A stretch of 64,000 nucleotides of DNA from JABDBE01 sp049585795 (GCA_049585795.1 JBAVAQ010000091.1:1-64000), one strand, 5' to 3'; shown: positions 33,596 through 42,840, numbered from the stretch's first letter. Numbers and translations: made by a program. Notes: generated by a model from the sequence alone, not told the origin.

Positions 33596-35638
33596 ATGCA
33601 TCGTAAGACGCTTGCTTTCACTTTCCTTGTCTCGGCATTTCTTATGACGATCAGTTTGGCTTCCGCAGTGATGGCGCAAACGCCACCAGCCAAGTCCCCG
33701 CCCGTTCTCGATGTCACTTCGATGGATACGAGCGCGGATCCGTGCACGGATTTTTTTGCTTACTCCTGCGGTGGCTGGATCAAGAAAAACCCGATCCCGC
33801 CCGACCAAAGCTCCTGGAGCGTTTACTCCAAGCTGGAGGATTACAACAAGTCCATCCTGCGGGAGATTCTCGAAAACGCGGCTACGCCCGCTACAGATCG
33901 CGACGCAGTGAAGCAGAAGATCGGCGACTACTACGCCGCCTGCATGGATGAGAAAGCGATCAATGCCGCCGCAATCAAACCCTTGCAAACGGTGCTGGAC
34001 CAGATTCACCAACTCCATTCGCGGCGTGCCATCGCCGATATCGCGACAATTATGGTGTACAACAACGCTCTGTTCCGTTTTCGCTCCGATCAGGACTATA
34101 AGGACTCGACCCAGGTCATCGCCGAGGTGGACCAGGGTGGTCTCGGGCTCCCGGACCGCGATTACTATCTCAAGACCGATGCCGATTCTGTAGCGATTCG
34201 CAAGGCGTATGTTGCCCATTTGGGAAAAATGTTTGAACTCCTTGGCGACAAGCCAGCCACGGCTGCAGTCGAAGCCCAAACAGTCCTTCGTATTGAAACG
34301 GCTCTGGCCAAAGGATCTCTGACCCGCGTGGAACGGCGCGATCCTCAAAAGCTGTATCACAAGATGACGGTCGAGCAGTTAATTGCTCTGAGCCCGTCTT
34401 TCCGTTGGAAAACGTATTTTGCCAAAGTCGGGTTGCGCTCGCTGGAGGCTCTCAACGTGGAAACTCCGGAATTCTTCACGGCTCTAAACACCGAACTCCA
34501 GAACGAAACTCTAGCGAGTTGGAAGATTTATCTGCGCTGGCATCTCATCAACGCAAACGCGCCTTTTCTCTCGTCCGATTTCGTAAATGCCGACTTTGAT
34601 TTCTACGGCAAGACCTTGCAGGGAGCCCAGCAACTCGAGCCGCGATGGAAGCGTTGCGTCGGTTACGTGGATAACGATCTTGGAGAAGCGCTGGGGCAAG
34701 TCTACGTGGAAAAACACTTCAGCCCCGAAGCCAAGCAGCGCGCGCTGAAAATGGTGAAGGAGATCGAAGACGCGATGGGGCAAGACATCGATTCGCTCTC
34801 CTGGATGACCCCCACCACCAAACAGAATGCGCTGGAAAAACTGCATGCTGTTGCCAACAAGATCGGCTATCCCGACAAGTGGCGCGACTACGGCACTCTG
34901 ACCATCGCCCGCGATGACGAAATGGGCAATGTGCTTCGTGCCCGTGATTTCGAATTCCACCGTCAATTGGCCAAGATTGGCAAACCGGTCGATCGCGGAG
35001 AGTGGGAGATGACTCCGCCGACGGTGAACGCCTATTACGATCCACAACTGAATGACATCAATTTTCCCGCCGGAGTTCTGCAGCCGCCGTTATTCGATGT
35101 GAATTCTGATGCGGCTCCAAACTTCGGCGATACTGGCTCTACGATTGGCCATGAACTCACGCACGGTTTCGACGACGAAGGCCGCCAGTTCGATGCTCAC
35201 GGCAATTTGCGCGACTGGTGGACTCCGGAGGACGCTAAAGCGTTTGAGGAACGTGCCAGTTGCATCTCGGACCAGTATTCGCAGTATGTAATTCTGGACG
35301 ACGTCAAGATCAACGGAAAGCTGACTCTGGGCGAGGATGTTGCCGATCTGGGCGGAGTGATTCTGGCTCACATGGCATGGCAGGAAGATACGAAAGGCCA
35401 GACACTGGAGCCGATTGAAGGCTTCACGCCGGAGCAACGCTTCTTCATCGCTTACGGGCAGAGCTGGTGTTCGAATACGCGCGACGAGACCAAGCGGTTG
35501 CGGGCCACCATCGATCCGCATTCTCCGGACAAATACCGCGCTAATGGCGTGGTCTCAAACTTGCCTGAATTTCAGGAGGCGTTTCACTGCAAGGCGGGAT
35601 CGCCCATGGTGAGAGAGAATCGTTGCCGGGTTTGGTAG
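33596..35638 (+). CDS. M13 family metallopeptidase (neprilysin/PepO-like), secreted
   Basis: 680 residues. Signal peptide FLVSAFLMTISLASAVMA, then MDTSADPCTDFFAYSCGGW typical of M13. The zinc site is GHELTHGFDDEGRQFD (about residue 518) with the third ligand in GEDVADLGG. VNAYYDPQLNDINFPAGVLQPP and the final CRVW are family signatures. It cleaves peptides at hydrophobic residues, in the periplasm or outside. Complete, with all catalytic residues. Confidence 0.95.
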   Translation: MHRKTLAFTFLVSAFLMTISLASAVMAQTPPAKSPPVLDVTSMDTSADPCTDFFAYSCGGWIKKNPIPPDQSSWSVYSKLEDYNKSILREILENAATPATDRDAVKQKIGDYYAACMDEKAINAAAIKPLQTVLDQIHQLHSRRAIADIATIMVYNNALFRFRSDQDYKDSTQVIAEVDQGGLGLPDRDYYLKTDADSVAIRKAYVAHLGKMFELLGDKPATAAVEAQTVLRIETALAKGSLTRVERRDPQKLYHKMTVEQLIALSPSFRWKTYFAKVGLRSLEALNVETPEFFTALNTELQNETLASWKIYLRWHLINANAPFLSSDFVNADFDFYGKTLQGAQQLEPRWKRCVGYVDNDLGEALGQVYVEKHFSPEAKQRALKMVKEIEDAMGQDIDSLSWMTPTTKQNALEKLHAVANKIGYPDKWRDYGTLTIARDDEMGNVLRARDFEFHRQLAKIGKPVDRGEWEMTPPTVNAYYDPQLNDINFPAGVLQPPLFDVNSDAAPNFGDTGSTIGHELTHGFDDEGRQFDAHGNLRDWWTPEDAKAFEERASCISDQYSQYVILDDVKINGKLTLGEDVADLGGVILAHMAWQEDTKGQTLEPIEGFTPEQRFFIAYGQSWCSNTRDETKRLRATIDPHSPDKYRANGVVSNLPEFQEAFHCKAGSPMVRENRCRVW

Positions 35639-35647
35639 AAGATGCCG

Positions 35648-36751
35648 CTACTGCAGGTCCGCCCGGTCAGGGTTGTAGTAGAAAGTGAAGCGCAATCCCA
35701 GATACTGACCACCGAATTCACCGGGCAGAGGTGGGAACGGATTGGAAGCGGTGATGCCGCCCCAGGCGCCGCGATCGAGTGCCACATCTCCTGAGGTTGC
35801 GACCAATTTCATGCCAGCCACCGTGCCATCTTTGAGGATGGCAAATTCGATCGTGAGCTTGCCTTTCTTCATCAGCGGTGCGCGCGCGGATTCTGGAATG
35901 AGGTTGTACCAGTTCATGCGCACGTCGTGCAGCACGCGCTGCAGATATGGGCCGAAATCCACGCCCATGGTGTCGGTCAGGACCTCCAGCGGCCCCATGG
36001 CGGCGGTCGGCTTTCTGCCGAGGCCAAGGCCATAATTTCCTCCGTCACCTCCGCCATATCCGCCTCGATTCGCGGCGGCGGCACGAGCGGCCTGCTCGAT
36101 GGCTGAACCTGCGGTCATGGCGCTGTCGCCAAACGCCGCTTTCGGCGTCAACGTAGGCGGGGGTGTCTGGAGCTTTGCGATCTGAGCCGGAGCAGGCGGC
36201 GGGGGCGCCGAAGGTTGTAGAGCGGGGTTCGGGTTCGCGGCAGGAGCCGCGGGTTGGGATTGCGCGGCCTCAGGAGCACTCGCACCGGGTCTGCCTGGGC
36301 GCGAGGCGTCGAGAATTTTCTTCAGCTCCTTCCGATCCAGTTGCGGTGCATGCGAAGTGGCAATGCGGTCTTTATCGGAAATGATATTTGTGTCCGGACG
36401 CTTGCTTACCTTCTGTTCATCCGGAGGCATTTCGAGATAAGTGAGGTCTTTCTGGTTCGTCTCGGGGCTGGCGACGACTACGGCTCGCCGCGGCAGGAAT
36501 CCTGCTAATTTTTGCGAGTTGAACAGGGCCAGGACAACAATCAGGTGGACAACTACCGAGATCCAGAAGGCCTCACGGCGGCGCGCCTCTGACAGATCGT
36601 CCTGAAGCTTTATGATCAGCGCGGGCGCTTCCACGATTTCGCGATAAGCAGATTCCCAGTAGCGCGCATCGTACAAATCCCCGCCTTCCGAAGTTCGCAC
36701 TGGAGGCGTCGAAGAAGCCGGATTGGCTGGCGGGATTTGCGTCGTTGACAT
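35648..36751 (-). CDS. TonB-like protein with C-terminal energy-transducer domain
   Basis: ATG at 36751 is chosen; a GTG/ATG form at 36778 is possible. About 367 residues. Unlike classical TonB the N-terminal cytoplasmic part is about 65 residues long before the membrane helix (WISVVVHLIVVLALFN). A long Pro/Ala-rich periplasmic linker follows, then a Gly-rich stretch, and the TonB C-terminal domain at about 270-365 (GKLTIEFAILKDGTVAGMKLV, ITASNPFPPLP). It may serve TonB-dependent transport or an envelope scaffold. No ExbBD genes are adjacent. Confidence 0.8.
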   Translation of the reverse strand: MSTTQIPPANPASSTPPVRTSEGGDLYDARYWESAYREIVEAPALIIKLQDDLSEARRREAFWISVVVHLIVVLALFNSQKLAGFLPRRAVVVASPETNQKDLTYLEMPPDEQKVSKRPDTNIISDKDRIATSHAPQLDRKELKKILDASRPGRPGASAPEAAQSQPAAPAANPNPALQPSAPPPPAPAQIAKLQTPPPTLTPKAAFGDSAMTAGSAIEQAARAAAANRGGYGGGDGGNYGLGLGRKPTAAMGPLEVLTDTMGVDFGPYLQRVLHDVRMNWYNLIPESARAPLMKKGKLTIEFAILKDGTVAGMKLVATSGDVALDRGAWGGITASNPFPPLPGEFGGQYLGLRFTFYYNPDRADLQ

Positions 36752-36998
36752 CGAACAAACTAGCTGGTGGTTAGACACGAGCCGCGAGGCAATAGTTGTA
36801 AGAACACAAACTTCCCCGCATGCATGACTGCCGCAAGTCTGCCGTCACGAATTGGCTGGCGTCTTGGACCAGTGTTCTTATTTTCGCATCTTTCATGAGA
36901 ATCCGCGAAGGTCTGAAAGTGTAAGAACTTAGGATTTGCATCCAGATGGTCAATTGCCGAGTTTTTCGTTTACAAAACTTGACATTTGAGGGAGAGGA

Positions 36999-38060
36999 TC
37001 AGGCGTGCAGGCGTTCCAGATCAATCTTCCGTCCGTGTTCACTAATCGAAGCCACAATATCCAGGGCCACTGCCAGGGCGCGGCGCCCATCTTCGACCGT
37101 CACAGAGGGCGTTGAACACCGCTGGACCGACTCCAGGAATGATTTCAGCTCCGCGTGCAGAGGCTCCTCGCCCGTTATCGGAGGCTTGGCGACCTGGATT
37201 TGTGGATTCACCGATGGGACTCCGGACGCATCTCCTTCGCCAACACTGAAAACCAGAACATCCTGCCGTCCGTAATCCAGAGACACATACTGTTTAGGTT
37301 GAAAAAAACGGAGCTTGCGGACGCGCTCGGTCGAGACCCGGCTGGCGGTGAAGTTGGCCACGCAGCCGGATTCGAATTCCAGCCGTACGTTCGCAATGTC
37401 CACCTTGCCGGAAAGGATGGGCAACCCCACCGCGCGGATTTCCCTGACTGGCGAATTTACGAACGAGAGCACAATGTCGAGATCGTGAATCATCAGGTCC
37501 AGAACGACATCAACGTCCAGCGATCGGGGCGTGAACACGCTGAGCCGATGCACCTCAAAAAACATGGGCCGCGTGATAATGGGCAGAGTGGCCCGGACCG
37601 CGGGATTGAAGCGTTCCAGATGTCCGACTTGCACGATGCGACCGAGTTCCTTCGACATGCGAATGAGTTCGTCGGCTTCGGCTATCGAAGTCGCAAGCGG
37701 CTTTTCGATCAGCACGTCGATTCCTGCCTCCATCAAACGCTGGGCGGTGCTGAGGTGGTGGATGGTCGGCACCGCGACCGAGGCAGCCTGCACTTCGCTG
37801 TGGGTCGTAATGAGTTGATCGATCGATCCAAAGCTGCGGCAGCTGAACTCGCGCGCCACGGCGTCAGCCCGTGCCGTATCGGGGTCTACGACCCCGACGA
37901 GGCGCACGGGCGCGCCCTCCCGGGAAAGCTGGTGGTAAACCCGCGCGTGGTTGCGGCCAAACGTTCCCACGCCAATTACGGCGACATTGATGAAGTTGTC
38001 GGTGGTCAGGGTTCTGTCCGTGTCGGCCGGTTGCCGGAAGCCTTGTTGATTTAACCACAA
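36999..38060 (-). CDS. Gfo/Idh/MocA family oxidoreductase (GnnA-like candidate)
   Basis: 353 residues. The Rossmann motif is VAVIGVGTFGRNHARVY, the conserved EKPL appears as VLIEKPLATSIAEADEL, and LERFNPAVRA and DLMIHDLDIVL are typical of the group that sits in lipid A clusters. The annotated start (38060) includes about 25 extra residues; a shorter start near INVAVIG is possible. In bacteria such as Acidithiobacillus, GnnA oxidises UDP-GlcNAc at C3 before amination by GnnB. Gene order fabZ-lpxA-lpxI-(this gene) supports that role, but no gnnB is visible. Confidence 0.82.
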   Translation of the reverse strand: MWLNQQGFRQPADTDRTLTTDNFINVAVIGVGTFGRNHARVYHQLSREGAPVRLVGVVDPDTARADAVAREFSCRSFGSIDQLITTHSEVQAASVAVPTIHHLSTAQRLMEAGIDVLIEKPLATSIAEADELIRMSKELGRIVQVGHLERFNPAVRATLPIITRPMFFEVHRLSVFTPRSLDVDVVLDLMIHDLDIVLSFVNSPVREIRAVGLPILSGKVDIANVRLEFESGCVANFTASRVSTERVRKLRFFQPKQYVSLDYGRQDVLVFSVGEGDASGVPSVNPQIQVAKPPITGEEPLHAELKSFLESVQRCSTPSVTVEDGRRALAVALDIVASISEHGRKIDLERLHA

Positions 38061-38120
38061 AAGGCTGCCGGATTAGCCAGCCCGCAATCCCAATAGTCGA
38101 TCGTGTGTTCCGAAACCGGA

Positions 38121-38594
38121 TTATCGGGTCTGCGCCTTCTTCAGCAATGCGATCTGGCCCGCATGGTAAAGTTCGTGCTGCACGATTCCGCTGAGGTTAT
38201 AGAAAAAGTCGTGATAGCTTTCGGTTTTGCCCGGAACTCGTTCCGGTAGCCGCGAATCGGGAAACGCCGCAACCGCCGTCACCAGTTCGCTGTGAGTATG
38301 TTTTGCATGCTCGATCGCCTTGCGCCAGGCAGCCTCGCTGGTGTCCTTTACAGGAGGAAAATTCTGCTCGTCGTGCAGTTCTGCGGCTGTGCCACCCATG
38401 CGCTTAATGATTGCACCATCCCAGGCGGCAATGTGCAAAACCAGTTCCCAGATGCTGTGGGCGTTTTTGATCGGATGAGCGGCGGCCATTTTGGCATTGA
38501 CACCATTGAGGATTTCAAACAGAGAATCGCCATGCCAGGCTTCTCCCTCAAACGCGCGGCGTATTTGGTCGGCAAGACGGGCAGTTTCGGACAT
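38121..38594 (-). CDS. DinB-family (YfiT-like) protein
   Basis: 157 residues of a four-helix bundle. His residues expected to bind metal lie in ELVLHIAAWD and in IVQHELYHAGQIALL, the typical DinB ending. The family includes metal-dependent thiol transferases and damage-induced proteins; the substrate is unknown. It is divergent from higBA and lies between the lipid A genes and the oxidoreductase. Confidence 0.85.
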   Translation of the reverse strand: MSETARLADQIRRAFEGEAWHGDSLFEILNGVNAKMAAAHPIKNAHSIWELVLHIAAWDGAIIKRMGGTAAELHDEQNFPPVKDTSEAAWRKAIEHAKHTHSELVTAVAAFPDSRLPERVPGKTESYHDFFYNLSGIVQHELYHAGQIALLKKAQTR

Positions 38595-38630
38595 GATTGC
38601 TCCTCCAGTAACTTAGCTTCGGAGAGGAGT

Positions 38631-38660
38631 ATACCGTAATACACGGTATCTATGTATAAT
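38631..38660 (+). promoter_or_regulatory. higBA promoter and palindromic operator
   Basis: A perfect inverted repeat ATACCGT (38631-38637) / ACGGTAT (38643-38649) with a five-base centre lies just before TATAAT (38655-38660). The -35 region overlaps the repeat and is weak, as expected for a promoter repressed by HigA. The higB GTG begins nine bases past the -10 box, so the mRNA would be nearly leaderless. Confidence 0.6.
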
Positions 38661-38668
38661 AGAATGCA

Positions 38669-38959
38669 GTGATCCTATCGTTCGGAGACAAAACGACAGA
38701 GGATATTTATCATGGACGCGAGACCAAGGCAGCCCGCAGAATTTCGAGAAGCCTATGGGAGAGAATCCAGATCAAACTGGACTTGGTGAACGCTGTCGTA
38801 TCGCTCGAGGATCTGCGAAGTCCCCCGGCAAACCAACTCGAAAAACTGCGAGGCGATCTATATGGTTTCTACAGTATTCGGGTAAATCAACAGTACCGAC
38901 TTGTCTTCCGATTCGAAGCGGGTAATTGCCAAGACGTCCGGTGCACTGATTATCGCTGA
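38669..38959 (+). CDS. higB: HigB-type toxin (RelE superfamily mRNA interferase)
   Basis: GTG at 38669; 96 residues. ILSFGDKTTEDIYHG...TKAARRI, LDLVNAVVSLEDLRSPPANQLEKLRGDLYGFYSIRVNQQYRLVFRF and the final VRCTDYR are HigB signatures. The Arg and Tyr/His at the end belong to the ribonuclease site, which cleaves mRNA on the ribosome. Toxin comes before antitoxin, the typical higBA order. Inserted against the direction of the lipid A genes. Confidence 0.92.
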   Translation: MILSFGDKTTEDIYHGRETKAARRISRSLWERIQIKLDLVNAVVSLEDLRSPPANQLEKLRGDLYGFYSIRVNQQYRLVFRFEAGNCQDVRCTDYR

Positions 38960-38978
38960 TATGAAAATAAGGAGAGCC

Positions 38979-39314
38979 ATGCTACCACGCTGTCGAGTCG
39001 CAACGCATCCCGGACAGGTCTTGTTGCAGGAATTCCTCGAACCGCTCGGACTCACTCAAGTGAAACTGGCAAAGGCAATCGACATTCCCCAAAATCGGGT
39101 CAACGAGCTAATTCGAGGCAAGCGCGGGATGACGCCGGAAACCGCTTTACTTCTGGCGGAGTATTTCCAGAACTCGGCGGAGTTCTGGATGAATCTGCAA
39201 ACCGCGCACGATCTCACCCGAGCACGCGCTGAGCTCCGGAAGCGACCAGTAGCGGCCTCGCGAAGCCGTTCCCGGTCCGCGCGTCGAAGTCTGTCCCATG
39301 CCCGCTTGGCCTAG
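38979..39314 (+). CDS. higA: HigA-type antitoxin (XRE family)
   Basis: ATG at 38979 has AAGGAG at 38969-38974; an in-frame ATG at 38961 is possible. 111 residues. The HTH is at about 20-70: THPGQVLLQEFLEPLGLTQ, LAKAIDIPQNRVNELIRGKRGMT, PETALLLAEYF, then FWMNLQTAHDL. It binds the toxin and represses the operon. The C-terminus (SRSRSRSARRSLSHARLA) is an unusually basic tail. Its TAG stop shares a CTAG with the lpxI stop on the other strand. Confidence 0.92.
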   Translation: MLPRCRVATHPGQVLLQEFLEPLGLTQVKLAKAIDIPQNRVNELIRGKRGMTPETALLLAEYFQNSAEFWMNLQTAHDLTRARAELRKRPVAASRSRSRSARRSLSHARLA

Positions 39315-40156
39315 TCTGCCACAATACTGATCGTTGCCGAATCGGCGGCTGCGATAATCGCCTCTCCGTCGAGCAGCAAACATTTGTCCGCATCTAATGC
39401 CAGACAGGTTGCGCCTGCTTTCTGCATCGCTTCAATCGTTCTCACTCCGATCACCGGCACATCGAAGCGCATATCTTGATTTGGCTTGGCGATCTTGACG
39501 ACCGTCAGCGCGCGACTCAACGTGGATGGAGCGGATTCGAGCGAAGCCATAATCTGGCCGGCGCGTTCGATGGTTGCATCCGTTCCTTCCATAGCTTCGA
39601 CCGCGACACAGGCGGTTTCGGCCACGACCACGGTTTGGCCAATGTCGTATTGTGCTAAGTGCCTCGCCACAGCGCGTCCGTAACCGATATTCTTCTGTTC
39701 CGCCTCGGAAGGCGCGCGTTTCGTGAGCACGCCGGGCTTGGCCAGCAGAGGTTCGAGAAGCGACGTGGAGTTTTCCAGCATGATCCCTTCGTCGGCTAGG
39801 ACGTTCGCCACCGCTCCGAGTAGAGAATCCGTGTTTCGAGTCCCGAGCGATAGCAGAAGCTTGGCCAGACGCCAATCGGGTCGAATGCTGGAGAAGATCT
39901 GCTTATGTTTTACCTGTCCCGCCATGATCGCGCGATGCACGCCTTCGCGCTTGAAAATCTCGATCAGCTTGGACAGTTCTCCCAACGAAAGCCAATGCAC
40001 TGCCGCGGCGCCCTGGGATTCAATCTCACGGAATGCCTCTTCCTTGAGGGCAGCGACGACGACTTCGTATCCCTCGGCGCGGGCTGCATCGAGCACAAGA
40101 AACGGAAAGCGACCGTTGCCCGCGATGAGACCGAGTTTCCCTCTGCTTTCTGCCAT
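39311..40156 (-). CDS. lpxI: UDP-2,3-diacylglucosamine pyrophosphatase LpxI
   Basis: 281 residues. GLIAGNGRFPFLVLDAA at the start, GTRNTDSLLGAVANVLADEGIML and the C-terminal KPNQDMRFDVPVIGVRTIEAM are LpxI (DUF1009) signatures. It cleaves UDP-2,3-diacylglucosamine to lipid X in place of LpxH. It lies 80 bases after lpxA on the same strand. Its 3' end overlaps that of higA by four bases. Confidence 0.93.
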   Translation of the reverse strand: MAESRGKLGLIAGNGRFPFLVLDAARAEGYEVVVAALKEEAFREIESQGAAAVHWLSLGELSKLIEIFKREGVHRAIMAGQVKHKQIFSSIRPDWRLAKLLLSLGTRNTDSLLGAVANVLADEGIMLENSTSLLEPLLAKPGVLTKRAPSEAEQKNIGYGRAVARHLAQYDIGQTVVVAETACVAVEAMEGTDATIERAGQIMASLESAPSTLSRALTVVKIAKPNQDMRFDVPVIGVRTIEAMQKAGATCLALDADKCLLLDGEAIIAAADSATISIVAD

Positions 40157-40236
40157 CGCACGCCAGTGTAAATGAAAACCCCGGCAGGGAACGTGAGTTT
40201 GCTGAGCGCTAATTGCTGAATTTTGCTTGCTGATTG

Positions 40237-41013
40237 CTACTTAATCACTCCCCGCTCGGATTGCCCGATGAATTTCATCAGCCTCTCCACGTCTTCTCCA
40301 AGATCCGGCTCCGACTTCAATTTCTCCAAAGCCTGCGACGTATTGAGCTTCGACGCCAACAAAACCTTGTAAGCGTGATGGATTTTCCGAATGCGTTCCT
40401 TGCTGAAGCCGCGACGCTCCAGCCCAACGGCATTTAGCCCATAAGCGCGAGTATCGCGGGAAGCGGAGGTCTTGGAAAAGGGAAGAACGTCGCGGGTGAT
40501 GGTCGTCCCGCCACCCACAAACGAGTGCGCGCCAATGCGGACAAAATGGTGCACAGGACAGAGCGCGCCTACCGTGGCCCACTCTTCGACCGTGACGTGG
40601 CCGCCGAGAGTCGCTGCGTTGGCGAGAATGACGTGATCCCCAATCACGCAGTCGTGGGCAACGTGCGCGTAAGCCATCACCAGTACATGACTGCCCACGC
40701 GAGTGAGTCCGCCACCTTTGACTGTGCCGCGATTGATGGTGACAAACTCGCGAATCTGGTTGTAGTCGCCGATTTCGAGACGAGTGGGTTCGCCAGCGTA
40801 GGTCAGATCCTGCGGCGGCATTCCAATTGAGCAAAACGGAAAGAAGCCGTTGTGAGCGCCAATTTTTGTGGGTCCCTCGATGCTTACGTGTGAAATCAGC
40901 CGACACGCTTGTCCGAGTTCAACCTCAGGTCCGACCACACAATAAGGACCAATCTCGCAACTGGGATGAACCTTGGCGCCGGGATTAACAATGGCTGTGG
41001 GGTGAACTTTCAT
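40237..41013 (-). CDS. lpxA: UDP-N-acetylglucosamine acyltransferase
   Basis: 258 residues of left-handed beta-helix repeats from IHPTAIV-type hexads (VHPTAIVNPGAKVHPSCEIG). The catalytic region is ANAATLGGHVTVEEWATVG and VHHFVRIGAHSFVGGG, and LNAVGLERRGFSKERI leads into the helical C-terminus. It transfers a 3-hydroxyacyl chain to UDP-GlcNAc (or the 3-amino analogue) in the first lipid A step. The gene begins 19 bases after the end of fabZ. Confidence 0.95.
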   Translation of the reverse strand: MKVHPTAIVNPGAKVHPSCEIGPYCVVGPEVELGQACRLISHVSIEGPTKIGAHNGFFPFCSIGMPPQDLTYAGEPTRLEIGDYNQIREFVTINRGTVKGGGLTRVGSHVLVMAYAHVAHDCVIGDHVILANAATLGGHVTVEEWATVGALCPVHHFVRIGAHSFVGGGTTITRDVLPFSKTSASRDTRAYGLNAVGLERRGFSKERIRKIHHAYKVLLASKLNTSQALEKLKSEPDLGEDVERLMKFIGQSERGVIK

Positions 41014-41032
41014 CTTCCGCCAACCATGGCTC

Positions 41033-41557
41033 TTAGGTCCCGACCGTTTCTTGCGATGGTCTCTTTTCAGCGCGTGCCCGATCGACCAGCCTGCAAGTCA
41101 CAAGGGCTTCGGCGGCGAGAGTTTCTCCCACGTACGCAGTGCCTTCCATACGCCCTGCATTGCCCCGCCAGACTTTCACCACGACCTCGATGCGAAGTTG
41201 ATCACCAGGAACCACGGGCCGACGAAACCTGGCGCGCTCAATTCCGGTGAACAGAACCAGCTTGCTGTCGCGGTCCTCCACTTCGGTGAACAGCAGGACT
41301 CCGCCAGCCTGGGCCATAGCCTCGACGATGAGGACTCCGGGCATCACGGGCAGGCCGGGAAAGTGTCCGGCAAAGAACGGTTCATTGATCGTAACGTTCT
41401 TGATGGCCACGATCCGCTTCCTGCGCTCAAGATCGACCACGCGGTCGATCAGCAGGAACGGAAAACGGTGTGGGAGAATGCGCTGGATCTCATTAGTGTC
41501 CAGCGTAATCTTGGCGGCCGTGGGGGCTTCGGTTGCAGGTTGAGCAATATCGGTCAT
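41033..41557 (-). CDS. fabZ: 3-hydroxyacyl-ACP dehydratase FabZ
   Basis: ATG at 41557 (MTDIAQPATEA) is chosen over an upstream open frame. 174 residues. The hot-dog core shows ILPHRFPFLLIDRV, FFAGHFPGLPVMPGVLIVEAMAQAGG with the catalytic His and Glu, and PGDQLRIEV. The N-terminal 20 residues are an Ala/Thr-rich extension. First gene of the visible lipid A group; fabZ-lpxA adjacency is typical of Gram-negative bacteria. Confidence 0.94.
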   Translation of the reverse strand: MTDIAQPATEAPTAAKITLDTNEIQRILPHRFPFLLIDRVVDLERRKRIVAIKNVTINEPFFAGHFPGLPVMPGVLIVEAMAQAGGVLLFTEVEDRDSKLVLFTGIERARFRRPVVPGDQLRIEVVVKVWRGNAGRMEGTAYVGETLAAEALVTCRLVDRARAEKRPSQETVGT

Positions 41558-41646
41558 TCGATTTCTCGTAAAACGAAAAGCCAAAGATGAAGAGCGAAGA
41601 TTATACTGTACCGCGCGCTGCCAAACCCTTCCAGAAAAAGGATTGC

Positions 41647-42840
41647 ATGCCCAAGAAAGCTTCGACAATGGCCAAGAGTGGAATCGTTCCCCAGAATGAG
41701 ATGGCGCGTGGATTGCGTTATTTCCAGGAACGAAGAGAAGAAATGGTTCAAACCATTCGTCAACTTGTGGAAACCGAATCGCCCACCGACAATAAGGAAG
41801 CTGTGGACCGGTTAGGGACGCTGCTTGCGGGAAGATTTGAAGCGCTCGGCGGCCACGCGAAGTTTCATCGGGTGGAGAAGTTTGGCGATCACTTGCAGAT
41901 TGATTTCACGGGCACAGGCGGCGGAAAGCCAGTCTTGCTTCTAGGACACCTCGATACTGTGTATCCGTTGGGCACACTGGCGACCATACCGTGCCGCGTG
42001 GCCGAGGGACGTTTGTCAGGGCCGGGCAGCTTCGACATGAAGTCGGGAATCGCCCTCATGCTACACGCCATCGAGGGGTTGCGAGCGTGGCACGAGGACA
42101 CGCTGCCGAGGCCGGTGACGGTCCTGCTGGTTTCGGACGAAGAAGTCGGCAGCGACACTTCGCGGAGGATTACGGAAAATCTGGCCAAGAGATCCGCGGC
42201 GGTGCTGGTGCTCGAACCTTCCCACGGGCCGAAGGGCGCGGTGAAAACGGCTCGCAAGGGCATTGGCGAATACATCCTCAAAGTCACGGGAAAGGCGGCG
42301 CACTCGGGACTCGATTTCGACAAGGGGCAAAGTGCACTGCTCGAGCTGGCGAGGCAAATTGTTGCAATCCAGAAGTTCATTGATGTGAAACGAGGCTTGA
42401 CGCTTAATGTCGGAATGATGCAAAGCGGCACGCGCGTGAATGTAATTCCGGCTGAAGCCACTGCGGTACTAGATATGCGTGTTGCGCGAAAACAGGATGC
42501 GGCTGGCATCGACCGCAAACTTCGTTCGCTGAAGCCGTTTAATCGCAAGTGCAAACTCGAAATCAGCGGTGGGATGAATCGTCCGCCGATGGAGCGGACC
42601 CCGAGCGTGGTCGCGCTGTACCAGAAGGCCGCGGCGATCGCCAGGCGGTTGGGCTGGAAATTGGAGGAAGCAGCGGTCGGCGGCGGGTCGGACGGGAATT
42701 TCACTGCTGCGGTTGGAGTTCCAACTCTGGACGGATTAGGGGGAGTGGGCGAGGGAGCGCACGCGACTCACGAGTCAATCGTGATTTCCGAATTGCCCAA
42801 ACGCGCGGCCTTATTGGCTGAACTGATCGCGAGTATCTAG
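41647..42840 (+). CDS. M20 family metallopeptidase (glutamate carboxypeptidase-like)
   Basis: ATG at 41647 has AAAAAGGA just upstream; an earlier ATG at 41587 would add 20 residues. 397 residues. Metal ligands: GHLDTVYPLGTL, SFDMKSG, SDEEVGSD and the final His region ATHESI. The dimerisation domain lies at about 180-290 (GKAAHSGLDF). The closest characterised type is carboxypeptidase G2. Cytoplasmic, since no signal peptide is visible. Divergent from fabZ. Confidence 0.9.
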   Translation: MPKKASTMAKSGIVPQNEMARGLRYFQERREEMVQTIRQLVETESPTDNKEAVDRLGTLLAGRFEALGGHAKFHRVEKFGDHLQIDFTGTGGGKPVLLLGHLDTVYPLGTLATIPCRVAEGRLSGPGSFDMKSGIALMLHAIEGLRAWHEDTLPRPVTVLLVSDEEVGSDTSRRITENLAKRSAAVLVLEPSHGPKGAVKTARKGIGEYILKVTGKAAHSGLDFDKGQSALLELARQIVAIQKFIDVKRGLTLNVGMMQSGTRVNVIPAEATAVLDMRVARKQDAAGIDRKLRSLKPFNRKCKLEISGGMNRPPMERTPSVVALYQKAAAIARRLGWKLEEAAVGGGSDGNFTAAVGVPTLDGLGGVGEGAHATHESIVISELPKRAALLAELIASI

